In this document: piece by piece, positions 1 through 4,926 of the stretch | How positions within the stretch are numbered: position 1 is the stretch's first letter | How the letters are laid out: the number at the start of each line of letters is the position of its first letter | Origin: Desulfobacteraceae bacterium | GTDB taxonomy: Bacteria; Desulfobacterota; Desulfobacteria; Desulfobacterales; Desulfobacteraceae | Direction of reading: 5' to 3' | DNA length: 5,304 nt | Assembly: GCA_024225895.1 (NCBI GenBank) | Contig: JAAEMC010000498.1 | Coordinates: 1 to 5,304, forward strand | Position numbers and translations under genes: made by a program | The notes under the pieces: generated by a model | The model's input: the letters and a program-made list of their open reading frames with translations, nothing else | What the model was told of the DNA's origin: nothing | The model's database searches: none

Positions 1-105
1 AATATGAAAAATATTTTTAAAAGAACAAACGTCATGGAGATATGATTGGTAAAATTGATGAATTTTTGCCTTTCTTTGCGAACTAAAGTTTTTCTCATCT
101 ACTGT

Positions 106-144
106 GTTGCAGGGCATTTGCGGTAAATGATGATGCCCTGAAGC
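106..144 (+). promoter_or_regulatory. Stem-loop in the leader upstream of the Fe-S protein gene
   Basis: CAGGGCAT (110-117) pairs perfectly with ATGCCCTG (133-140). The stem can be extended outward to 106 and 144 with one G-U pair and one mismatch. The 15-nt loop allows an alternative inner stem, CATTT (115-119) with AAATG (125-129). No T-tract follows, so it is not a standard intrinsic terminator. It ends 20 bp before the predicted -35 box, so it would lie upstream of the transcript from that promoter. It could be the 3' end of an upstream transcript, a protein-binding site, or part of a longer leader. Confidence 0.4.
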
Positions 145-159
145 TTACAGCCAACGAAC

Positions 160-187
160 TTGACTCGTAATATATCCGAATTAAAAT
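160..187 (+). promoter_or_regulatory. Predicted sigma70-type promoter for the Fe-S protein gene
   Basis: The -35 box TTGACT (160-165) matches the consensus at five of six bases. The -10 box TAAAAT (182-187) also matches at five of six, with a 16-bp spacer. Transcription would begin near 194, giving a very short leader of about 20 nt that consists almost entirely of the ribosome binding site. This is the best promoter match noticed in the window. Confidence 0.55.
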
Positions 188-199
188 GATACAAAATCA

Positions 200-210
200 G
201 GAGGTCCTCC
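200..210 (+). promoter_or_regulatory. Self-complementary ribosome binding site
   Basis: GGAGGTCCTCC is a perfect palindrome around one central T. The first half is the Shine-Dalgarno sequence for the ATG at 214, and the second half fills the spacer. A single-base loop cannot close, so in RNA only a short stem (GGA with TCC, five-base loop) is possible within one molecule. As DNA it could equally be a small operator overlapping the ribosome binding site. A regulatory role is inference. Confidence 0.3.
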
Positions 211-213
211 ATT

Positions 214-738
214 ATGTTATTGACCGGTTTTACTAAAGAAATTTTCAGATCCAAATGCATGCCCCACGCACAATCTTTACACTGTTACGCACATTTAAAT
301 GAAGATATTGGCAAGGTTATTCCTTATTTAAATTCCTCACTGGGAGGCTCCTCTTTTTCAATGGACCCCCCTAGTGTGACATTTAAAATCCAGGGGAAAC
401 TCATCAGTGTCCATGCAAATAAAATTGCCATCAATGCCCTTAGGAATGAAGAAGAAACAGATAAAATTTTGAATTGGCTGAAAAATGAAATCAATACAGC
501 CTGGCAGAACCGCGAAAATATAGAGCCAATGTTTAAAAGTGCGCCGCAGCCCACCCTGATCGAAATTTTAAAATTGTTGCCTAAAACCAATTGCAAGGCT
601 TGTCACGAGCCGACTTGCATGGTGTTTGCCACCAAAGTTATGGAAGGATTAAAAGATGGGGATGATTGCCCGGATATCGATCCTGAAAACAAGACAAAAC
701 TATCCAAATACTTGTCCTGTTTCCATTTTGAAATATAA
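214..738 (+). CDS. Small (Fe-S)-binding protein with a C-terminal four-cysteine 4Fe-4S domain
   Basis: This is a 174-aa soluble protein with no signal peptide or membrane segment. Its C-terminal part carries C127-x2-C130-x4-C135-x16-C152. This is the four-cysteine pattern of the 4Fe-4S domain found in the corrinoid iron-sulfur protein of acetyl-CoA synthase and in RnfB-type proteins. The protein therefore probably binds one 4Fe-4S cluster and handles electrons. The first 110 residues match no domain I can name. They include C15, H18, H23, C24 and H27, a possible second metal site. I recall similar short proteins from anaerobic Desulfobacterota, but no defined function. The ATG has an excellent AGGAGG (199-204) nine bases upstream. 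The gene appears to be monocistronic, with a promoter at 160-187 and 314 bp before the next gene. Cluster binding is well supported; the physiological role is unknown. Confidence 0.85.
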   Translation: MLLTGFTKEIFRSKCMPHAQSLHCYAHLNEDIGKVIPYLNSSLGGSSFSMDPPSVTFKIQGKLISVHANKIAINALRNEEETDKILNWLKNEINTAWQNRENIEPMFKSAPQPTLIEILKLLPKTNCKACHEPTCMVFATKVMEGLKDGDDCPDIDPENKTKLSKYLSCFHFEI

Positions 739-743
739 AAAGA

Positions 744-758
744 CCACCTTGATGGTGG
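744..758. terminator. Hairpin after the Fe-S gene, possibly a minus-strand terminator
   Basis: CCACC (744-748), loop TTGAT, GGTGG (754-758) form a perfect 5-bp GC-rich stem just after the stop codon. On the plus strand no T-run follows. Read on the minus strand, the stem is followed by TCTTTTTA, as in an intrinsic terminator. It may therefore stop antisense transcription into the Fe-S gene, or act weakly in both directions. The stem is short, so termination is only a suggestion. Confidence 0.3.
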
Positions 759-874
759 ATCAGGGTGACAATACAGGGCAATCGCATGTAACTTTTCCAC
801 ATTAATGATTTCAAGCAGTTACGATTTAAAGGTAAACGCAACAAAAGTCTTTGCTTTGCATAAGGGACGTATAG

Positions 875-889
875 CATTTGTACCAAATG
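875..889. promoter_or_regulatory. 15-bp palindrome CATTTGTACCAAATG, possible operator
   Basis: Two perfect 6-bp arms, CATTTG and CAAATG, flank TAC. It lies about 165 bp upstream of the cation transporter start and in no gene. Short palindromes with a 3-base centre are typical of dimeric repressor sites, but the cognate regulator is not in the window and the motif is not one I recognise. Confidence 0.3.
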
Positions 890-944
890 TTTTACGGTAT
901 CCTCAAATTAATAAAATTAAAATTCATGCCAGTGTTACATGCGT

Positions 945-957
945 TTACCCTGGGTAA
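945..957. promoter_or_regulatory. 13-bp palindrome TTACCCTGGGTAA, possible operator
   Basis: TTACCC and GGGTAA are perfect 6-bp arms around a single T. A further GGTAAC occurs at 1002-1007, repeating part of the right arm (953-958) just upstream of the transporter gene. This could be a DNA-binding site controlling the transporter. The regulator is unknown. Confidence 0.3.
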
Positions 958-1052
958 CAATATTGTGGTTTATTTATCACCTGTTTTAAACTATATTATT
1001 TGGTAACTATCTTTGAATTGAAAACGACAATTACCACTTTGGATCGGTTCTG

Positions 1053-1922
1053 ATGGATAAAAATACCCGGATTAAAAATGTTACTTTGCTCGGCCTTATA
1101 TGCAATATCGCATTGTCAATTATAAAACTTGTCATCGGGGTTGCGGGAAACAGCCAGGCGGTGGTGGCGGATGCCATGCACAGTTTTTCCGATACATCAA
1201 CAGATCTTGTCATTTTATTTGGTATAAAGTATTGGACAGCCCCGCCGGATGAATCACACCCATACGGCCACCAGAAAATCGAATCTTTTATTACAATTAT
1301 CATTGGATTAATTCTAATTTTTGTGGCAGTCGGAATTGGTTATAACGGTATTGATTCTCTTTTGGAAGGCAACCGGCAAAAACTGAATTGGCTGGTTGCC
1401 ATCGGACCGTTATTATCTATTCTTGTTAAAGAACTCGTGTTCCGCAAAACATATAAAGTAGGTATTGAAACCCATTCATCATCAGTAAAGGCGAATGCCT
1501 GGCATCACAGAACCGATGCACTTTCATCCATCCCCGTGCTGATAGCCGTGGTTGCCTCATCCATACATCCCGGGCTGGCATTCCTTGACCAGATAGGCGC
1601 CATAGTTGTCTCAGCCTTTGTTATCAAAATTGGGCTACAGATTTTATTTACAAGCATCAATGAGCTTTTAGATACTGGTATCTCAAATGATGAAATTGCC
1701 ATGCTTGAAAAGACCATCATTCAAATTAAAAATGTTAAAGGAGTTCACAAGATCCGGACTCGAAAACTGGCAAGCTATATTTATATTGACCTCCACCTGG
1801 AAGTGAATGGAAACCTTTCCGTATCAAGGGGGCATGATATCTCCGAAGAGGTAAAAAATACTTTAATGGAATACAAACCCAAAATCATTGATGTCATGGT
1901 GCATCTTGAACCTGAAGAATAG
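1053..1922 (+). CDS. Cation diffusion facilitator (CDF) family divalent-metal transporter
   Basis: This 289-aa inner-membrane protein is of the usual length for bacterial CDF exporters such as FieF/YiiP. It has about six transmembrane helices (roughly 10-30, 36-58, 77-97, 112-129, 152-171, 178-200). The helix 2 motif DAMHSFSD supplies D40, H43 and D47. The HPYGH motif (69-73) lies in the following loop, and the helix 5 pair H151/D155 lies in HHRTD. The cytoplasmic C-terminal domain (about 208-289) has H232, H248, H261 and H284, which match the histidine-rich metal site of YiiP's domain. The expected role is proton-driven export of Zn, Fe, Mn, Co or similar; the exact metal cannot be read from sequence. 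The Shine-Dalgarno sequence is weak (GGAT at 1041-1044). The GNAT gene starts 14 bp downstream, so the two are probably co-transcribed. Palindromes upstream may control it. Confidence 0.93.
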   Translation: MDKNTRIKNVTLLGLICNIALSIIKLVIGVAGNSQAVVADAMHSFSDTSTDLVILFGIKYWTAPPDESHPYGHQKIESFITIIIGLILIFVAVGIGYNGIDSLLEGNRQKLNWLVAIGPLLSILVKELVFRKTYKVGIETHSSSVKANAWHHRTDALSSIPVLIAVVASSIHPGLAFLDQIGAIVVSAFVIKIGLQILFTSINELLDTGISNDEIAMLEKTIIQIKNVKGVHKIRTRKLASYIYIDLHLEVNGNLSVSRGHDISEEVKNTLMEYKPKIIDVMVHLEPEE

Positions 1923-1936
1923 AATAAGAGGTAAAA

Positions 1937-2404
1937 ATGATAATTCCATCAATAGAAATTGCCATAGCAACTCCAAAAGACACAAAAATGATCCTTATGC
2001 TTCAATATTTAGCCTATCAGAGTGAAGCTGAGCTTTATAATGATTTTTCCATCCCGCCGTTGACACAGAGTCTTAAAGATCTGGAATCCAGCTTTTCTGA
2101 TCTAACATTTCTAAAGGCAAGTATAAATGACAAGATCATTGGTTCAGTCAGGGCAAAACAGCAAGGGGATACCTGTTTTATAGGCCGTATAATAGTCCAT
2201 CCCGATGATCAAGGCAAAGGGATCGGGACATCACTTTTAACCGCCATGGAAGAGGCTTTTCCCAATGTATCCAGGTATGAATTATTCACCGGCGCCAAAA
2301 GTGTTAAAAACCTTGGATTCTACAAAAAACTTGGCTACCAGGAATTTAAAACCGAGCAGTTGTCTGACAAGGTGACACTCACATATTTGGAAAAGAAAAG
2401 CTAA
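1937..2404 (+). CDS. GNAT family N-acetyltransferase
   Basis: This 155-aa protein is the typical length for a single GNAT domain. The acetyl-CoA pyrophosphate-binding motif A is clear at about 82-102: IGRIIVHPDDQGKGIGTSLL, with Q92-G-K-G-I-G97 as the conserved loop. A following helix and the GFYKKLGY segment (127-134) are the usual motif B region. It should transfer an acetyl group from acetyl-CoA to an amine. The acceptor (small molecule, protein or antibiotic) is not predictable. AAGAGGT (1926-1932) sits five bases before the ATG. It follows the transporter gene by 14 bp, so an operon is likely. That neighbourhood does not by itself imply a role in metal resistance. Confidence 0.9.
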   Translation: MIIPSIEIAIATPKDTKMILMLQYLAYQSEAELYNDFSIPPLTQSLKDLESSFSDLTFLKASINDKIIGSVRAKQQGDTCFIGRIIVHPDDQGKGIGTSLLTAMEEAFPNVSRYELFTGAKSVKNLGFYKKLGYQEFKTEQLSDKVTLTYLEKKS

Positions 2405-2595
2405 GCCTGCATTTCCACGATTCCATACCATGTTTACAATTGAATTTTTCGCAAGATCCGATTGAATATGTCCGTAATGTTTTGGGCATAGAGGATGCAG
2501 AACATGAAGAAACGGTACCGGGCGCGGCCACCCATTTTATCAGTAAGCTTTCTTCAAAACATGAAAGCCCCCACCCTCTATTGTGGCCTATTTAA
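2368..2595 (+). pseudogene. Possible decayed coding fragment
   Basis: Reading frame 1 is open from 2368 to a TAA at 2593-2595. From 2440 (a TTG) it encodes about 51 residues that look protein-like, for example QDPIEYVRNVLGIEDAEHEE followed by VPGAATHFISKLSSKHES. There is no ATG and no Shine-Dalgarno sequence, and the 5' part overlaps the end of the GNAT gene in another frame. Beyond the stop the same frame continues open from 2596 to a TAA at about 2692-2694, as expected of a gene broken by a nonsense change. I cannot name a parent family. It may be the eroded 3' end of a lost gene or mobile element, or simply chance. Confidence 0.25.
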
Positions 2596-2789
2596 AAGCA
2601 GCACTCTCTTAAATTAAACTTGAGAATGACCTATCACTATCTTGTTTTTGCTCCTTTGACTATTGCCCCAATTTTTAACCCCAAATCCAGCTAAGAAGCC
2701 CTTAAATGACTTAAACTTTTCTTTCCCGGTGGAATAAAGTTTTGGTCACACCGCTCTTAAGGTAAAAGCATCAGGATTTAATATATATT

Positions 2790-2818
2790 TTGGATAACGG
2801 ACATCCTCGATTTATAAA
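2790..2818 (+). promoter_or_regulatory. Predicted sigma70-type promoter for the sigma/anti-sigma operon
   Basis: TTGGAT (2790-2795) and TATAAA (2813-2818) are separated by 17 bp. The -10 box matches the consensus at five of six bases, the -35 box at only three. The start point would be near 2825, giving an unusually long leader of about 170 nt that contains the G-run and the competing stems. An alternative is an ECF-type -35 element, GGAAACTT at 2916-2923, close to the GGAAC class used by autoregulated ECF factors, but no clear -10 partner is visible. Confidence 0.35.
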
Positions 2819-2828
2819 TTATTGTGTT

Positions 2829-2902
2829 AGTGCCAAGGGGGGGGGGATTTGCTGAAAACACAATGAACACTTATCATTGGCGCTATTAAAAATGCGGCCA
2901 AT
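2829..2902 (+). promoter_or_regulatory. Leader with mutually exclusive stems and a G-run
   Basis: AGTGCCAA (2829-2836) can pair over its full length with TTGGCGCT (2877-2884), with one G-U pair. The same ATTGGC (2876-2881) can instead pair with GCCAAT (2897-2902) in a tighter hairpin with extra GC pairs and a 10-nt loop. The central segment can use only one partner at a time, the arrangement seen in attenuators and riboswitches. No terminator T-tract follows the second hairpin, so a translational or processing role would be more likely. No known riboswitch family is recognised. Confidence 0.3.
2837..2846 (+). repeat. Homopolymer run of ten G
   Basis: Ten consecutive Gs lie in the leader between the predicted promoter and the sigma-factor gene, in an otherwise AT-rich stretch. 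Runs of this length are prone to slipped-strand length change. Because it is outside a CDS it could alter leader structure or expression rather than reading frame. It may also be a sequencing or assembly error. Confidence 0.85.
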
Positions 2903-2997
2903 AATAATTTTCATAGGAAACTTAACCTGGCAATTGTATTAATCCATAAACTGATTACTCTTAATTAAAGAGGAGGCATAAGCCAGGAAATGATTAC

Positions 2998-3573
2998 ATG
3001 ACTCTTAAAACACAATCTTTCAAGCAGGAATTCAAAGAGCTGACATATCCCCATATGAAACTTTTGTATAACGTTGCCATGAAGTATACTGCTAATCCCT
3101 TTGATGCGGAAGATATCGTCCAGGAGACTTATTTGACAGCCTATAACAAGTTTCATCAATTAAGGGAAAAATCAAAATGCAAACCCTGGCTTTTAAAAAT
3201 TTTGAGAAATAATTTCCTGAAAAGTTATCAGAAAAAGAAAAAAATACAAAATTTGCCTGAAACAGATTATTTAGAGACAATAAAAACCACCCTGGCACAG
3301 AATGATATCGAAGACCTCATCATCAAAGCCGCTAAATCAAAGGCGATTCATACAGCCATTGATAAATTACCTGGAAAATACAAAGAGGTTCTTCTGTTAT
3401 ATTATATGAATGATCAGCTTTACAAAGAGATTGCATCTGCCCTTGATATCCCGATTGGTACTGTGATGTCCAGGCTTACCCGGGGCAGGGAACACTTAAA
3501 AACCATATTGCTCAAACAAATAAAACATGAACAAAACAATATAGTTGACATCAATTTCAGGAAAAAATCATAA
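2998..3573 (+). CDS. ECF-type RNA polymerase sigma factor (sigma70 family)
   Basis: This 191-aa protein has the two-domain layout of extracytoplasmic-function sigma factors and no region 1 or 3. Region 2 spans about 13-80, with the DAEDIVQETYLTAY core (36-49) that binds RNA polymerase and the KPWLLKILRN segment (62-71) for -10 recognition. Region 4 spans about 116-172, with the -35-reading helix-turn-helix YKEIASALDIPIGTVMSRLT (142-161). It should direct RNA polymerase to a small stress regulon and be held inactive by the anti-sigma factor encoded 11 bp downstream. AGGA (2985-2988) is nine bases before the chosen ATG. A stronger AGGAGG (2971-2976) sits further up and better serves an ATG at 2990, which encodes only M-I-T-stop and overlaps this start as ATGA. 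The sigma subgroup cannot be assigned here. Confidence 0.93.
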   Translation: MTLKTQSFKQEFKELTYPHMKLLYNVAMKYTANPFDAEDIVQETYLTAYNKFHQLREKSKCKPWLLKILRNNFLKSYQKKKKIQNLPETDYLETIKTTLAQNDIEDLIIKAAKSKAIHTAIDKLPGKYKEVLLLYYMNDQLYKEIASALDIPIGTVMSRLTRGREHLKTILLKQIKHEQNNIVDINFRKKS

Positions 3574-3584
3574 TTTACAAACAT

Positions 3585-4334
3585 ATGGATTGCATTCAAT
3601 TTGAAAAGTGGCTTTTAAAAAGAGAGGTGGATAAAAGCTCTTCTGTGGCAAAAGGATCTTCTGAAGAAGCAATAGCCCATATGGAGACCTGCGCTCTTTG
3701 CCGTGATCTTCATTGTGTTGACAATGCACTCGAAACCCGGATCCAATCTGCCCTGGATCAACAAGAACTTCCTATAGCACTTATGGAACAGATTGATATT
3801 ACCATTGATCATGCGGTAAGTGACCATTCATGGGAAATGCATAGCCATAAACAACCAGAATATTTTGGGGGGCATTTTAATTTTAAAGTATGGATACCGG
3901 CTGCGGTTATTGCCCTTAGCCTGGTATTTCTATTTTTCCCCCAAAGCACACCCCGTTACTATCAAAACCTTCAGCAATTAAATGAACAAGCGGTTATGGG
4001 GCACCTAAAAGGCAACCAGGCAATGACCTTTAAAGCCAAAGACTTGAATTCCGCCCTTTTGATGTTAAACAAAGAACTTGGTTTCAATGTGCAGATTCCC
4101 GATCTTAAAGATCAGGGGTATGTGTTGATCGGCGGAAGATTATGCACTCTTGGCAAGTGCCAAGCAGCCTATCTGTTCTATGAAAAGGGAGGCAAAATCT
4201 GTTCTCTTTATATTATGGATTATGACCACTTGAACTTTAAAATGGCAGATGGAAGCCGCTTTTCAAACGTGATCAAGGGGTGTGCTACTCAGATATGGAA
4301 AGAAAGGGGGCAGGTTTATGCAATGGTGTATTAA
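3585..4334 (+). CDS. Membrane-bound zinc-finger anti-sigma factor
   Basis: This 249-aa protein is the expected partner of the sigma factor just upstream. The cytoplasmic N-terminus carries the anti-sigma zinc motif H32-x3-C36-x2-C39, with C3 as a likely fourth ligand. One transmembrane helix at about 102-118 places the C-terminal ~130 residues outside the cytoplasm. That domain (about 148-249) resembles the outer domains of other anti-sigma factors (GGRLCTLGKCQAAYLFYEKG, ending IWKERGQVYAMVY). It contains four cysteines: C187, C192, C206 and C233. Loss of sigma binding on a signal would release the sigma factor. The signal is unknown; the cysteines hint at redox or metal sensing by inference. 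No good Shine-Dalgarno sequence precedes the ATG, and the gap after the sigma stop is 11 bp, so translation is probably coupled, keeping the two proteins in balance. Confidence 0.88.
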   Translation: MDCIQFEKWLLKREVDKSSSVAKGSSEEAIAHMETCALCRDLHCVDNALETRIQSALDQQELPIALMEQIDITIDHAVSDHSWEMHSHKQPEYFGGHFNFKVWIPAAVIALSLVFLFFPQSTPRYYQNLQQLNEQAVMGHLKGNQAMTFKAKDLNSALLMLNKELGFNVQIPDLKDQGYVLIGGRLCTLGKCQAAYLFYEKGGKICSLYIMDYDHLNFKMADGSRFSNVIKGCATQIWKERGQVYAMVY

Positions 4335-4390
4335 AGATCAGATAATAATATCGCTCTTTTCTAATGGATTAATATACTACAATGTGATAT

Positions 4391-4402
4391 AAGTGATCGC
4401 TT
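4391..4402. promoter_or_regulatory. Near-palindrome AAGTGATCGCTT upstream of the MOSC gene
   Basis: This 12-bp inverted repeat is perfect apart from one T/G pair (positions 4 and 9). It lies in the AT-rich 112-bp gap between the anti-sigma and MOSC genes, 44 bp before the MOSC start. Several TATA-like hexamers surround it, but no paired -35 box was found, so promoter placement is unresolved. A role as a regulator site is speculative. Confidence 0.2.
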
Positions 4403-4446
4403 AAAATATGATTGAATATAAGAAATAATATTTCAGGAGAAAACAT

Positions 4447-4878
4447 TTGGAAATAGTTTCCATTGCCATCAGTAAAAAGAAAGGCACCATTAAAAAGTGT
4501 GTGGATGAGGTACAGCTAATTGAAAACCACGGTATCAAGGGAGATGCCCATGCAGGTGACTGGCACAGGCAATTGAGCTTTCTGTCCAGTGAAAGTATTG
4601 AGCAGGCCTCCAGTGATGATTTTAAGCTCAATTTTGGCGATTTTGCCGAAAATATTGCAACCACTGGAATTGATTGGAAAAACCAAATTATCGGTACCAT
4701 TTTCCAACTTGGAGAAGATGCTGTTGTTGAAATCACCCAGATCGGTAAAGAATGCCACAAAAAATGTGCAATCTATTACCGGACCGGTGATTGTATCATG
4801 CCCAAAGAAGGTGTTTTCGCAAAGATTCTAAAGGGCGGAACCATTCGTGTGGGAGATAAAATCACCACCCGAAAATAA
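4447..4878 (+). CDS. MOSC-domain protein
   Basis: This 143-aa soluble protein consists of essentially one MOSC domain, the fold shared with the C-terminus of molybdenum cofactor sulfurase and with YiiM-like proteins. Diagnostic stretches are HGIKGDAHAGDWHRQLSFL (28-46), FGDFAENI (63-70) and ITQIGKECHKKCAIY (96-110). C103 is at the position where MOSC proteins carry a conserved cysteine thought to hold sulfur; C107 and C116 are additional. The family is associated with sulfur transfer and binding of molybdenum or other metal cofactors. The substrate here is not known. The start is TTG, supported by AGGAGA (4435-4440) six bases upstream and by lack of a suitable ATG. It lies 112 bp after the anti-sigma gene and 48 bp before the YcaO gene, with which it may be co-transcribed. 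Confidence 0.88.
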   Translation: MEIVSIAISKKKGTIKKCVDEVQLIENHGIKGDAHAGDWHRQLSFLSSESIEQASSDDFKLNFGDFAENIATTGIDWKNQIIGTIFQLGEDAVVEITQIGKECHKKCAIYYRTGDCIMPKEGVFAKILKGGTIRVGDKITTRK

Positions 4879-4926
4879 TGGATTATCCTTTTCTCAAACC
4901 CCATTAAAGTACCAGGAAATACATAA

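Larger units (their letters stand above)
739..1052. other. 314-bp intergenic region with inverted repeats
   Basis: No credible coding sequence was seen on either strand. The region holds a short hairpin directly after the Fe-S gene (744-758) and two palindromes upstream of the transporter gene (875-889 and 945-957). It must contain the transporter promoter, but no convincing pair of -35 and -10 boxes was found. The best -10-like hexamer is TATATT at 992-997, with only a poor TTTATT at 969-974 as its -35. Confidence 0.6.
2405..2997. other. 593-bp intergenic region: eroded coding-like DNA, then a sigma-gene leader
   Basis: The first half (2405-about 2760) contains the coding-like fragment described separately and short open stretches on both strands with no start or ribosome binding site. 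The second half looks regulatory: a predicted promoter at 2790-2818, a run of ten Gs at 2837-2846, alternative stems at 2829-2902, very short ORFs at 2863-2889 and 2892-2942, and a strong AGGAGG at 2971-2976. No terminator for the upstream GNAT gene was recognised. Confidence 0.55.

Noticed and set aside
1..86. Short open stretches at the window start: frame 1 open from the edge to a TGA at 43-45, and a 14-codon ORF at 42-86 (MIGKIDEFLPFFAN) overlapping it as ATGA.
   Set aside because: Too short to judge. They could be the tail of an upstream gene, but no family signal or ribosome binding site supports either one.
2630..2750. Open reading on the minus strand giving a Lys/Gly-rich peptide.
   Set aside because: No start codon with a ribosome binding site, and low-complexity composition. 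Kept only as part of the eroded-DNA finding.
2837..2875. G-run as a Shine-Dalgarno sequence for the 8-codon ORF at 2863.
   Set aside because: The spacing of about 16 bases is too long for efficient initiation, so the small ORF is not listed as a gene.
4341..4359. GATA-ATAA-TATC mini-hairpin followed by a short T-rich stretch after the anti-sigma gene, considered as a terminator.
   Set aside because: The stem is only four AT-rich pairs, too weak for intrinsic termination.
4401..4760. 119-codon minus-strand ORF over the MOSC gene.
   Set aside because: It is a mirror of a well-supported gene, with no family-like motifs and no plausible ribosome binding site considered convincing.
4878..4907. 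Nine-codon ORF (MDYPFLKPH) whose ATG overlaps the MOSC stop as TAATG.
   Set aside because: Overlap is suggestive of coupling, but it ends 19 bp before the YcaO start, has no recognisable product and can arise by chance.
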